From Bacteroides finegoldii DSM 17565 (GTDB taxonomy: Bacteria > Bacteroidota > Bacteroidia > Bacteroidales > Bacteroidaceae), in the NCBI RefSeq assembly GCF_000156195.1, contig NZ_GG688321.1, positions 100,174-164,173 on the forward strand: a stretch of DNA of 64,000 nucleotides, in the 5' to 3' direction. The notes under the pieces are model-generated. The model ran no database searches. It was not told the DNA's origin and saw nothing but the letters and a program-made list of their open reading frames with translations. This document shows positions 6,453 to 14,535 of this stretch, in pieces. A program made the position numbers and the translations under genes. Numbering within the stretch: the stretch's first letter is position 1; each line of letters begins with the position of its first letter.

Positions 6453-8558
6453 ATGGAGTATTATGGAAAGATATTGTGCATATCCTACAATGACCTGACT
6501 TACGATGACCGACCGGTGATGGTGAACGGAAAGGCAGACTACAGCAGAAGCCGCACGCTGAAAGGAGTTCATCCTTCCACTCTTTCCGAAGAAGAACTTG
6601 CTCCCATCATGTCGATACCCAATTACAAGAAGTTAGCGGCAAAGGAGAAAATCAATGTAGTTCGATCCGGAAGAGGTCTGGGAGGTTACGTTTTGGTAGA
6701 AATAGCCACCATGCCCCTACGGTTTCAGGAAAGGATAAAACTAAAATACGGAGATATGAAAGAAGACGTAATAAGAAACTGGCTCGGCAGCCATTACCAC
6801 ATCGATGCGAAAGCCCGGGAATTTTACACCCGGTTCCGTTTTGACAACGGAGATGCACTGCCACCGGAACACATCCAAGAATATACGGTAAACGCTTCGG
6901 TAATTGAGGCAGTGATGCGTGCCATGGAGGATGCCACGTTTATGCGAAAGGCCATGAAGGCCGGGCCGGTGAACTGGGGCGAACTGGCAGGAGCCATCAG
7001 TTACTACCAAGCAGAGTTCGGACATACCTTGCCTGTCAGTTCCAACCGCTTCAAGAAGCGTGTGAATGACTTCAAGGCCAACGGCTATGAAAGCCTTATC
7101 AGCCGCAAGTTCATGAACCAGAACCGCCGGAAAGTGACCTATGACATTGAACGCCTGCTGCTGAGCATCGATGCCCAACCGGAGCAGCCCTTCAATACCA
7201 CCGTGTGGGAACAGTACAATCTATTTGTGCAAGGAGAACTGGAGCTATATGACCCCGAAACCGGCGAGGTGTTGAATCCGGCAGACTTTACCGACAAGGA
7301 TGGAAATCCGCTGGTATTGAGCCCGGCCACAGTAGCCAACTACCTGAACAACCCCAAGAACAAGGCCCTTCGCGGTAAGCTGCACATGAGCCAATGGGAT
7401 TTCAACAATGCCTACCGTCCTTATCATCTGCGCAGCATCGGTGAATATTCCTTGAGTAAGGTTTCTCTTGACGACCGCGACCTGCCGCGCCCAATGAAGG
7501 ATGGCAACCGAGTGAAAGCCTATTATGCCTACGATGTGGTGAGCGGTGCTGTGGTGGGATATGCCTACAACCGGTACAAGACTACCGAGTTATTTTTAGA
7601 CTGCATGCGAAACATGTTCCAGACCCTGGACCGGAACGGCATGTATATCCCCGCCGAGTTAGAAGTGGAACACCACCTGGTAAGCGACTTTGCCGACGGA
7701 TTGATGCAAGCCGGTACCGTCTTCCCCCTGATCCGCTGGTGTAACCCCGGGAACTCGCGTGAAAAACGTGCCGAGCACAAGAACCGCGAAAAGAAATACG
7801 GTGTGGAGAAACGCACGCAGGTAGGTATCGGCCGATGGTATGCCAAGCTGGAGGCCAACCGCCCGAAGGAAGAAAAGGTGTATGACGAAAAGAACAACAC
7901 CTACAAGGTGAAGACCTATAGTTATGAAGAATTGGTAGCCGATGATATACGCGCCATTGAGACCTTCAACGCACAGCCTCACCCCAACCAAAAGCGCTAT
8001 CCGGGCATGAGCCGTTGGGATGTGCTTTGCGCCCATCAGAACCCGAACCTTGCACCTTGGGACAAGGCCGTTCTTTACCGGTTCATCGGACAGCACACCG
8101 AAACAACCATCCGGCAGAACACCTACTGCACGGTGATGTACAACCAATACGGACTGCCCAGCCCGGAAATCATCGAAAAGCTGGAGCCGAGGAACTACAA
8201 GGTAGATGCCTATTATCTGCCCGATGCCGACGGAACCATCAACGAGGTATATATCTACCAGAACGGACGATATATCGCCACCTGCAAGCCCGTAGCCCGT
8301 TACAATGAGAATACAGCCGAGCAGACCGAGTACGACAAGGCAGCCTATACCGAACAGTCCAAGTATGTAGCTCAATTCGACAAGATGATGAAGGACGGCA
8401 AGATCAAGCGTGTGGGCATCCTTGCCAAAGAGGAAGCAAAGCTGATAACAGAGGTACAGGCGGAAGCCGTTCCCCTTCCTGCACAAGCCGAGGAAGAAGA
8501 TTACTCAGCCTATATGGACATCAGTGCCTTCGAGCATGATGCAGTAGCCAAGATATAA
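6453..8558 (+). CDS. MuA-like DDE transposase
   Basis: 701 residues, similar in size to MuA (663). The N-terminal part (1-230) is probably DNA-binding, with winged-helix-like stretches near 'HTLPVSSNRFKKRVNDFK'. The catalytic core is visible at 'VSLDDRDLPRP' (D340/D341), then 'AYDVVSGAVVGYAYNRY' (355-374), 'ELEVEHHLVSDF' (402-413) and 'NPGNSREKRAEHKNR' (431-445, E441). The position where a second Asp is expected reads E405-H-H, 36 residues before E441, so the assignment of the second acid is uncertain. The C-terminus is acidic. It is followed 36 bp later by the MuB-like ATPase, as in Mu. Role: strand transfer during integration and replicative transposition. Confidence 0.92.
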   Translation: MEYYGKILCISYNDLTYDDRPVMVNGKADYSRSRTLKGVHPSTLSEEELAPIMSIPNYKKLAAKEKINVVRSGRGLGGYVLVEIATMPLRFQERIKLKYGDMKEDVIRNWLGSHYHIDAKAREFYTRFRFDNGDALPPEHIQEYTVNASVIEAVMRAMEDATFMRKAMKAGPVNWGELAGAISYYQAEFGHTLPVSSNRFKKRVNDFKANGYESLISRKFMNQNRRKVTYDIERLLLSIDAQPEQPFNTTVWEQYNLFVQGELELYDPETGEVLNPADFTDKDGNPLVLSPATVANYLNNPKNKALRGKLHMSQWDFNNAYRPYHLRSIGEYSLSKVSLDDRDLPRPMKDGNRVKAYYAYDVVSGAVVGYAYNRYKTTELFLDCMRNMFQTLDRNGMYIPAELEVEHHLVSDFADGLMQAGTVFPLIRWCNPGNSREKRAEHKNREKKYGVEKRTQVGIGRWYAKLEANRPKEEKVYDEKNNTYKVKTYSYEELVADDIRAIETFNAQPHPNQKRYPGMSRWDVLCAHQNPNLAPWDKAVLYRFIGQHTETTIRQNTYCTVMYNQYGLPSPEIIEKLEPRNYKVDAYYLPDADGTINEVYIYQNGRYIATCKPVARYNENTAEQTEYDKAAYTEQSKYVAQFDKMMKDGKIKRVGILAKEEAKLITEVQAEAVPLPAQAEEEDYSAYMDISAFEHDAVAKI

Positions 8559-8594
8559 TTAACGACGTTAGAACGAATTTAAAACAGCATTCAA

Positions 8595-9476
8595 ATGGAA
8601 ATAACAAATGAAGTAAAGCAACGTATTGTGGCAGCGATAGCCGCCGACCGTGAAAATTATCCCAGTGACAACCGCCATGCCACGGCACTGGGCATAGCCC
8701 CCAGCGTTTACAATGCCATCAAGCGGGGCAATTATGAAAAGCAGGTCAGTGATGCCAACTGGGTAGGTATAGCCCGAAGATTAGGCGTGCAACTGCGTAC
8801 AGAAATACCTTGGCTGGCAGCACAGACCCCGACCTACGTGTTTGTGAGCAAGCAGCTGGAAGTGTGCCAGGGAAGCGGGCTGAGTGCCATCCTGTGCGAT
8901 ATGCCCAATATCGGCAAGACCTTTACAGCGAAAGCTTACGTGAAGCAGCACAAGCACGCCGTATATGTGGACTGCAGCCAGGTGAAGACCAAACTGAAGC
9001 TGATACGCTACATTGCCAAGGAATTCGGTGTGACCAGCAACGGACGCTATAGCGACGTGTATGAGGATCTGGTGGCCTACCTGCGCACGATTGATACGCC
9101 CCTGGTTATCCTGGATGAAGCCGGGGACCTGCAGTATGAAGCCTTCCTGGAGTTAAAGGCGCTTTGGAACGCTACGGAACGCTGCTGTGCCTGGTATATG
9201 ATGGGTGCCGACGGATTAAAGGAGAAGATCAACCGCGCCATCGAAGGCAAGAAGGTGGGCTATACCGAAATGTTGAGCCGCTACGGTGACTCCTACAGCA
9301 AGGTGACCCCGGACGATGCGCAGGAACGCGAAAAGTTTCTGAAGGCACAGGCTGCCATCGTCGCAAAAATCAATGCCCCGGACGGTGCCGACATTGCCAA
9401 GATTGTTCATAGCACCGGAGGCGGCTTGCGGCGCGTATATACCGAAATCGAAAAATTAAGGAGGATGCAGGCATGA
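8595..9476 (+). CDS. MuB-like AAA+ ATPase (target DNA activator)
   Basis: 293 residues. An N-terminal HTH-like segment (about 24-66, 'ATALGIAPSVYNAIKRGNY') is followed by a Walker A variant 'DMPNIGKTF' (102-110) and Walker B 'LVILDEAGDL' (170-179). MuB binds target DNA and delivers it to the MuA transpososome, giving target immunity and efficient replication. The length (MuB is 312 residues) and its place directly after the transposase support the call. Confidence 0.9.
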   Translation: MEITNEVKQRIVAAIAADRENYPSDNRHATALGIAPSVYNAIKRGNYEKQVSDANWVGIARRLGVQLRTEIPWLAAQTPTYVFVSKQLEVCQGSGLSAILCDMPNIGKTFTAKAYVKQHKHAVYVDCSQVKTKLKLIRYIAKEFGVTSNGRYSDVYEDLVAYLRTIDTPLVILDEAGDLQYEAFLELKALWNATERCCAWYMMGADGLKEKINRAIEGKKVGYTEMLSRYGDSYSKVTPDDAQEREKFLKAQAAIVAKINAPDGADIAKIVHSTGGGLRRVYTEIEKLRRMQA

Positions 9477-9730
9477 TAAGCAAGATAGAAATGCAAGCGA
9501 TGGATGCTGTTATCGGTATCCATCGCGAGATGAGAAAAGCGAATGAGATAGACTGGGAACAGCGCAGATATGAAATTGCCAAAAGCATGCTTCCGGTAGT
9601 AAGAAGCAATTCATCAGGTATAATGTCTATAAAACAAGTTGCCAGACTTGCTGTGGACTATGCTGATGCTCTTATTGAAGAATTGAAAGGAGGTAACCGT
9701 GAAACTGAAGAGAGCCTACAGTCCCGGTGA
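9473..9730 (+). CDS. Early phage protein, unknown function
   Basis: 85 residues, helical. The ATG overlaps the stop codon of the preceding ATPase gene (ATGA), implying translational coupling. Its 3' end overlaps the next gene by 32 bp. Function not recognised. Confidence 0.65.
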   Translation: MISKIEMQAMDAVIGIHREMRKANEIDWEQRRYEIAKSMLPVVRSNSSGIMSIKQVARLAVDYADALIEELKGGNRETEESLQSR

Positions 9731-10361
9731 GGTGCTGAACATGAAGATTCCCCGGTTCGAGTTTTCCGGGGACTGGCAAACCTCGATAGGCAACCCGGCC
9801 AAGAGCGGCGTGTGGATTATTTGGGGAGCCAGCGGAAACGGTAAGAGCAGCTTTGTGATGCAGCTGGCCAAGTACCTGTGTAGCTTCGGACGCGTAATTT
9901 ATGACAGTTTGGAAGAAAGTACCGGTTTGTCGTTCCAGATGAGCCTGAAACGGCACAAGATGGGTGAAGTGAAAAAGAAGCTGATTATCCTTGACCGGGA
10001 ACCGATGGAGCAATTGGAGGAACGGTTACGGCGCAGAGGCAGTCCCGGAATCGTGATTATCGACAGCTTCCAATACAGCGGCTTGAACTACAAAACCTAC
10101 AAGGAGTTCAAGGAACGTCATCCCAAGAAACTGTTTATCTTCATCAGCCATGCCGAGGGGCTTCATCCGGCAGGTAGAAGCGCCCGCAAGGTGGAATATG
10201 ATGCCGATGTGAAAATCATGGTAAGCTGTTTCAAAGCCTGGTGCAAAAGCCGCTTTATGGAGCGGCCCGGTGAGCCCTACGTGATATGGGAAGAAGGTGC
10301 TGCCAAAACATTGAAGGACGATAATATGGAGGATTATTTGAATGATGGAATGGGAGAATAA
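9699..10361 (+). CDS. RecA-like P-loop ATPase
   Basis: 220 residues starting at GTG, preceded by an unusually strong Shine-Dalgarno (AAAGGAGGT at 9687-9695), which fixes this start. Walker A is 'GASGNGKSS' (43-51) and Walker B 'GIVIIDSFQ' (117-125), with a conserved 'FIFISHAEG' segment downstream as in DnaB/RecA-type ATPases. It probably supports phage DNA replication or recombination; the exact partner is not evident. It overlaps genes on both sides. Confidence 0.8.
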   Translation: MKLKRAYSPGEVLNMKIPRFEFSGDWQTSIGNPAKSGVWIIWGASGNGKSSFVMQLAKYLCSFGRVIYDSLEESTGLSFQMSLKRHKMGEVKKKLIILDREPMEQLEERLRRRGSPGIVIIDSFQYSGLNYKTYKEFKERHPKKLFIFISHAEGLHPAGRSARKVEYDADVKIMVSCFKAWCKSRFMERPGEPYVIWEEGAAKTLKDDNMEDYLNDGMGE

Positions 10362-10563
10362 GCTGTACCAGATACTCCTGAAAGAACAGGAAGCGGAGGC
10401 CGTGGTGGACGATTGGGTAGAACGTAACATACAAAGCGACCTCCGTCTGCGCAGGGCCAAGACAAAGGGACACGTAGTGATAGAAACCAGGGATGTGATG
10501 TTTGCTCGGAATATTCAGGTATGGCATCCGTCCTGCCAAATAAACATTAAAGATTTGAAGTGA
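10342..10563 (+). CDS. Small early protein, unknown function
   Basis: 73 residues, acidic N-terminus and basic middle. Overlaps the preceding gene by 20 bp and the next start by 1 bp (TGATG). No family recognised. Confidence 0.6.
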   Translation: MMEWENKLYQILLKEQEAEAVVDDWVERNIQSDLRLRRAKTKGHVVIETRDVMFARNIQVWHPSCQINIKDLK

Positions 10564-11033
10564 TGGAAAAGAAAGAAGAAAAGAAAGTGTGCTGCATCTG
10601 CGGCAAAGAGTATGAGGGCTACGGATACAATCCGTTCCCGGTGAAAGAAGAAGGCTGCTGCTGCCAATCGTGCAACTACAGTGTGGTGGTTCCGGAACGG
10701 TGGGAACGACACAAGGCTTTTCAACGTGGTGAAGCGACCGGTGCCGGGAAAGTGTACATCAGCGGAGCCATCGCGCACTATGATATGAATGAGCGCAAGG
10801 AAGCCTTCAGCCGTGCCGAGGAGAAACTGATGGCACAAGGCTATGATCCTGTAAACCCTTTCAGGAACGGATTGCCGGATGAAGCTCATTGGAGAGCCCA
10901 CATGCGGGCCGACATTGCCCTGTTGCTGGCTTGTGACTATATCTACATGCTGAAGGACTGGGAACTGAGCAAGGGAGCCAAACTGGAGCTTGACGTAGCC
11001 AGTTCGTGTGGCATTAAAGTATTGTTTGAATAA
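10563..11033 (+). CDS. Zinc-ribbon plus DUF4406-like (deoxyribosyltransferase-fold) protein
   Basis: 156 residues from the ATG at 10563, which overlaps the previous stop (TGATG). The N-terminus has a Cys cluster ('VCCICGKEYEGYGYNPF', then 'GCCCQSCNYS') suggesting a zinc ribbon. The rest matches DUF4406, a nucleoside 2-deoxyribosyltransferase-like fold: 'KVYISGAIAHYD', 'VNPFRNGLPDEAHWR', 'CDYIYMLKDWELSKGAKLEL'. This points to nucleotide salvage or sensing during replication, but activity is unproven for the family. Confidence 0.75.
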   Translation: MEKKEEKKVCCICGKEYEGYGYNPFPVKEEGCCCQSCNYSVVVPERWERHKAFQRGEATGAGKVYISGAIAHYDMNERKEAFSRAEEKLMAQGYDPVNPFRNGLPDEAHWRAHMRADIALLLACDYIYMLKDWELSKGAKLELDVASSCGIKVLFE

Positions 11034-11051
11034 CCTTTTAATAGTGAATGT

Positions 11052-11285
11052 ATGGAAGAAAAACAGAAAGTTCAGGTCGTATTTGAATTTGACCGTTCCG
11101 AGTATGACGCGTATCTCTTTTTGATGAATCAAAAGAAGACGAAAGAGGTAGAGCAAATATGGAACACCATGAGCGGTGAGCCTGTGGTTGCGGATATTGA
11201 TTTGTTTGAAGAGGACAGCCAGTCTGTAAAACTTATGATGATAAGTTTGGCAATTCTTTCAGTGGAGAAAAAAGTGAAAGGATGA
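11052..11285 (+). CDS. Small early protein, unknown function
   Basis: 77 residues, acidic, with no recognisable motif. It lies in the same early operon, 18 bp after the DUF4406-like gene and 1 bp before the next. Confidence 0.6.
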   Translation: MEEKQKVQVVFEFDRSEYDAYLFLMNQKKTKEVEQIWNTMSGEPVVADIDLFEEDSQSVKLMMISLAILSVEKKVKG

Positions 11286-11286
11286 T

Positions 11287-11709
11287 ATGGCACAGGAAGT
11301 AACCAATTTCGCCCGGTTCTATGCATTGTTCAACAAACTGCCTTATCAGGGCGATCGGGAGGAATTCAAAAAACAAATCGTGCTGCAGTACACGTGGAAC
11401 CGGACAGACAGTCTGAAGGAAATGACGGCCAAGGAGTATGAAGTTTGTTGTACTGCTCTGGAGAAACTGAGCGGACAAGACGAATGGCGGCAGAAACTTC
11501 GCGAGGAACTGCGACGGAAACGCAGCGTCTGCCTGAAGCTGATGCAACAGTTGGGTATAGACACCACCGACTGGAACCGGGTGAACGAATTCTGCAACAA
11601 CCCCCGGATAGCCGGCAAGCCCTTTGTTCAGGTTAGTACAGCCGAGCTGGAACAACTGGCCATCAAACTGCGGGCTATCCAACGAAAAGGAGGTTTAACC
11701 GATAAATAG
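11287..11709 (+). CDS. Mid-region phage protein, possibly GemA-like
   Basis: 140 residues, helical, basic in the middle ('LREELRRKRSVCLKLM'). The C-terminal half ('LGIDTTDWNRVNEFCNNPRI', then a helix 'TAELEQLAIKLRAIQRKGG') recalls Mu gp16/GemA family layout, and the genomic position also fits. The similarity is weak and by eye only. Confidence 0.5.
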   Translation: MAQEVTNFARFYALFNKLPYQGDREEFKKQIVLQYTWNRTDSLKEMTAKEYEVCCTALEKLSGQDEWRQKLREELRRKRSVCLKLMQQLGIDTTDWNRVNEFCNNPRIAGKPFVQVSTAELEQLAIKLRAIQRKGGLTDK

Positions 11710-11715
11710 AGCAAT

Positions 11716-11901
11716 ATGGATAAAAAAGCACATGAAGTGCTTGAGCGCATAAGAAAAGACGTGACCCTTACGACATCCGATATGGAGAACCAGGATGCAG
11801 CGGAGTTTTTCAACGAACTGGCCGACTGGGCGTATGCCAATGGGGAGGCCATGCTGATAGACGATGAACCGGAAAAGCAGGATGATTATGAGGATAGATG
11901 A
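11716..11901 (+). CDS. Small acidic phage protein, unknown function
   Basis: 61 residues, strongly acidic at the C-terminus. Starts 6 bp after the preceding gene. Not recognised. Confidence 0.55.
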   Translation: MDKKAHEVLERIRKDVTLTTSDMENQDAAEFFNELADWAYANGEAMLIDDEPEKQDDYEDR

Positions 11902-12085
11902 CCAAGACAAGCTGATAAAAGCGGGGTTCTGTATAATACGAAAGGATGATTATCCAGGCCCGAGGATAAAGATGTGTACCGGCATAAACGGTGGCTGGAA
12001 GACATACAAGAAGTTTGAAACCAAAGCAGAAAGAGACAGGACATTCGCTTTGCTGCTGAAGGATGACAAAGTAATAGCTGATTAA
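11888..12085 (+). CDS. Small basic phage protein, unknown function
   Basis: 65 residues from the ATG at 11888 (MRIDDQDKLIKAGFCII); an in-frame start at 11864 would add 8 residues. Overlaps the previous gene by 14 bp. The beta-rich sequence 'GGWKTYKKFETKAERDRTF' is not assigned to a family. Confidence 0.55.
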   Translation: MRIDDQDKLIKAGFCIIRKDDYPGPRIKMCTGINGGWKTYKKFETKAERDRTFALLLKDDKVIAD

Positions 12086-12103
12086 CAACTAAAATGATTT
12101 AAA

Positions 12104-12766
12104 ATGGAAAAGAACAATCAAAGTGTGGACATCAAGTCCCTGAGTAAAGAACAGCGAGCAGCCCTCATGGCCCAGCTGCAGCAAGAAGAGAAAGAAGACC
12201 GCATCGCCCGTCGTGAAACTTACGAGGCATTACGCGGTGAGTTTATGCACGAAGTAAAGACCAACGTTCTTGAGATGGTGAATGCCGTGACCGGGTTCCG
12301 CGGATGGCTGGAAAAAGAAGCCGATGCCTTTACCAAGGTGATGAAGGAATACGGCCAGGTGAAAAGCGACGAACAGCGCAGCTATACCATTACGGACGGA
12401 GACTTCCGTCTGGAAGTGAAAAGCAACAAGGTGAAAGGCTTCGATGAACGAGCCGACATGGCAGCCGACCGTCTGATTGACTATTTGAAGCGCTACATGC
12501 AGAACAGCGAGAAAGGTTCTGATGATCCGATGTATCAGATGGCCATGACCCTGCTGGAGCGCAACAAGATGGGCGACCTGGACTACAAGAGCATTTCAAA
12601 GCTGTATGAACTGGAAGATAAGTTCGATGAAGAGTATGCAGACATCATGCGCCTGTTCAAGGAAGCTAATGTAGTGCAGCGCAATGCCACCAACTACTAC
12701 TTCAGCCGCCGCAACCCTGAAAACGGCGTATGGACCCGCATTGAACCCAGTTTCTGCCGTTTGTAG
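12104..12766 (+). CDS. DUF3164-like Mu-phage protein
   Basis: 220 residues. The central 'YTITDGDFRLEVKSNKVKGFDERADMAADRLIDYL' region (described in outline) matches the DUF3164 family found in Mu-like phages near the transposition genes. Its role is unknown. It is the last gene of the early/middle transcript and ends 28 bp before a strong terminator. Confidence 0.75.
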   Translation: MEKNNQSVDIKSLSKEQRAALMAQLQQEEKEDRIARRETYEALRGEFMHEVKTNVLEMVNAVTGFRGWLEKEADAFTKVMKEYGQVKSDEQRSYTITDGDFRLEVKSNKVKGFDERADMAADRLIDYLKRYMQNSEKGSDDPMYQMAMTLLERNKMGDLDYKSISKLYELEDKFDEEYADIMRLFKEANVVQRNATNYYFSRRNPENGVWTRIEPSFCRL

Positions 12767-12794
12767 CCGAAACCCGTTAACCCTATAAACAGAA

Positions 12795-12826
12795 AGCGCC
12801 GCAGTTGTTATAATTGCGGCGCTTTT
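12795..12826 (+). terminator. Terminator of the early/middle operon
   Basis: AGCGCCGCA (12795-12803) pairs with TGCGGCGCT (12814-12822), an 11-nt loop between, followed by TTT G TT. It ends the rightward early transcript before the next promoter. Confidence 0.85.
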
Positions 12827-12851
12827 GTTCTTAAAATAGATGGAAATCAGT

Positions 12852-12859
12852 TATTTTTG
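12852..12859 (+). promoter_or_regulatory. -7 element for the small HTH gene
   Basis: TATTTTTG matches TAnnTTTG, 18 bp before the ATG at 12877. Confidence 0.6.
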
Positions 12860-12876
12860 TAAGAGAAATAAAATGT

Positions 12877-13146
12877 ATGGGCAAAGGACGGGATAAAGAA
12901 CTGATCAAGCTGCGTGACGAGGCACTATGCCGTCGTTACTACTATTGGACAGAAATACAGCGGTTGCGGTTCGACGATGCTTTAAAAGTGTTGTCGGAGC
13001 GCGAATTCTTTATATCCGAGGAACGTATCATGACCATCATCCGCCGGAAATCACGTGAGGGAACAGACTACAATCTGAAGCCTGTTCCCAAGGTGAAAGC
13101 CCCCCGTCTGACTGCCGCCCAGCTGGAACTATTCCCCATAAGATGA
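12877..13146 (+). CDS. Small HTH protein, candidate late-gene activator
   Basis: 89 residues, basic. The segment 'LCRRYYYWTEIQRLRFDDAL' followed by 'LSEREFFISEERIMTIIRRK' resembles a C-terminal HTH of Mor/C type, where activators turn on Mu middle and late genes. It is the only gene between the early terminator and the late block and has its own promoter. Its 3' end overlaps the leftward tail gene by 18 bp. The activator role is inferred from position and HTH spacing, not from a recognised family match. Confidence 0.6.
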   Translation: MGKGRDKELIKLRDEALCRRYYYWTEIQRLRFDDALKVLSEREFFISEERIMTIIRRKSREGTDYNLKPVPKVKAPRLTAAQLELFPIR

Positions 13147-13590
13147 CGGCATGGCCGATTCATCGTGCAGTGTGAATGAGAACGTCATTTCATAGACCTT
13201 GATGTAATGCGGCATGGCATACGAACGGCTTTTCTCGCGTACCAGCGGCGAAGCGTTGTCCGTGCATTGCAGACACTGCAGCGACTTGTATAATTTCTTG
13301 GCCAGCTGCTGCCTTTCCCTCACCTTGTCATACGTGCCGGATGCGTAGCTTGTATCGTCGTAACAATCGATGGCCAGCCGGACGGTCAGTGCGGATTCGC
13401 TTTTCTGTGCCCCGTATCCGAGGTCGTGCCAGTCGGAGTTTGTATTTCCGATTAATACACAAGGGAAAGTGACCGGGTACTGGTCTTCTTCTGCTCCCAT
13501 TTCCAATTGTCCGTAGTCCTCGTCGATGAGAGAGAGTTCCGGCATTTCCTGTGCAATCTGTTCCATGATTGCGATAAAAATTTCGTCCAT
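13129..13590 (-). CDS. Tail terminator/completion protein (putative)
   Basis: 153 residues, acidic, with alternating beta pattern ('YPVTFPCVLIGNTNSDW', 'SALTVRLAIDCYDDTSY'). It is last in the leftward late operon, immediately after the gpG-like gene, the position of head-tail connector or tail terminator genes in Mu-like phages. The assignment is mainly positional. Confidence 0.55.
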   Translation of the reverse strand: MDEIFIAIMEQIAQEMPELSLIDEDYGQLEMGAEEDQYPVTFPCVLIGNTNSDWHDLGYGAQKSESALTVRLAIDCYDDTSYASGTYDKVRERQQLAKKLYKSLQCLQCTDNASPLVREKSRSYAMPHYIKVYEMTFSFTLHDESAMPSSYGE

Positions 13591-13594
13591 ATCG

Positions 13595-14224
13595 TTATTG
13601 GTTTAAAATGTTGGTAATTTCCTGGTCCACCTTTTCCCGGATACGCCGGTTCAATTCTTCGCTTTCGCCCATGAACTGGCGCTGCGGGATGCGGATGTGC
13701 AGTTTCTTTTTTTGGGTAAGCGCCATGTTCCTCCAGAACTGTGCCTGCGGATTCAGTTCCTTCGGCTTGGAACGTCGTTTGACGCGTTTCTTTTGCCCTG
13801 TGCCGGCTTTTTTTCTTTTTCCCGAAGCCTTGTAGAACTTGGCCCATGCAAAGCGCCTCATGCGGTCTGTGACGGTGACATCGATTTCCCCGCCCCAGTT
13901 GTTGATGGGTGCATAGACCACCTCGTTGAATACCCTTACCCGGTAGTCTGCAGGTGTATATCCGACCGATTTGAACAGATGTTTCCTGCCGGAGAGCAGC
14001 GTTCCATAATTGCTGGCGGCATCGGAACCTCCCGAGGACAGCCGTTTGGCTTTGGGCCAAGGGTGAAGACCGCCATTGACAAATCCACCCTGCCGGAAGT
14101 TATCCTGAAAATGGTCTTTGGCCATTCGTCCTACCATGACTGGCATTTTGCGGCGCATCATACTGTCCAGCCTGTCACGTTTCCGCTTTATCATTTCCGT
14201 AAAATCTTTTATGTCCATAATCAT
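13595..14224 (-). CDS. Mu gpG-like virion morphogenesis / tail completion protein
   Basis: 209 residues, very basic in the C-terminal half. Features of the phage tail-completion family are visible: 'FRQGGFVNGGLHPWPKAKR', 'GTLLSGRKHLFKSV' and 'PQRQFMGESEELNRRI'. It would complete the head-tail junction. The start at 14224 has a second in-frame ATG two codons later. Separated from the next leftward gene by 4 bp. Confidence 0.8.
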   Translation of the reverse strand: MIMDIKDFTEMIKRKRDRLDSMMRRKMPVMVGRMAKDHFQDNFRQGGFVNGGLHPWPKAKRLSSGGSDAASNYGTLLSGRKHLFKSVGYTPADYRVRVFNEVVYAPINNWGGEIDVTVTDRMRRFAWAKFYKASGKRKKAGTGQKKRVKRRSKPKELNPQAQFWRNMALTQKKKLHIRIPQRQFMGESEELNRRIREKVDQEITNILNQ

Positions 14225-14245
14225 CAGTAATTCAAGAATAATTTA

Positions 14246-14253
14246 TAACTTTG
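14246..14253 (+). promoter_or_regulatory. -7 element for the candidate immunity gene
   Basis: TAACTTTG matches TAnnTTTG, 33 bp before the ATG at 14287. It drives transcription against the late operon. Confidence 0.65.
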
Positions 14254-14286
14254 CAACCGAGGCTTCCAATATGCCTTTTATGCGTT

Positions 14287-14535
14287 ATGAATATACCGGA
14301 ACAAGTAAAGAACGAGGCCCGTGTACTTATTGAGCAATACGGTGACACCTTCGAATACCTTGGTATTTATGAAGGCCAGGAAGCCTATGTGTTCAAGTTT
14401 CCGGGGGACTCCTGTACCGGTTATCCTTTCGTCTATCTGTATGACGGTAAAGACGCAACCGAAATAACCGGTCCGTTATCCCTTGACGTTATCGATTCAT
14501 GTATCGAAAATATCGAGGAAGGAGACATCGAATAG
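14287..14535 (+). CDS. Small acidic protein, candidate immunity to the MuF toxin
   Basis: 82 residues from the ATG at 14287; an upstream in-frame ATG at 14251 lies inside the promoter and is rejected. Strongly acidic with a beta-rich core ('EYLGIYEGQEAYVFKFPG', 'YPFVYLYDG'), typical of immunity proteins in general, but no family is recognised. It is the only rightward gene within the leftward late operon, has a host-type promoter, and overlaps the 3' end of the MuF-toxin gene by 39 bp. Function is inferred from this context. Confidence 0.7.
   Translation: MNIPEQVKNEARVLIEQYGDTFEYLGIYEGQEAYVFKFPGDSCTGYPFVYLYDGKDATEITGPLSLDVIDSCIENIEEGDIE

Noticed and set aside
14251..14286. Longer start for the candidate immunity gene
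   Set aside because: The ATG overlaps the -7 element and would be upstream of the transcript start.
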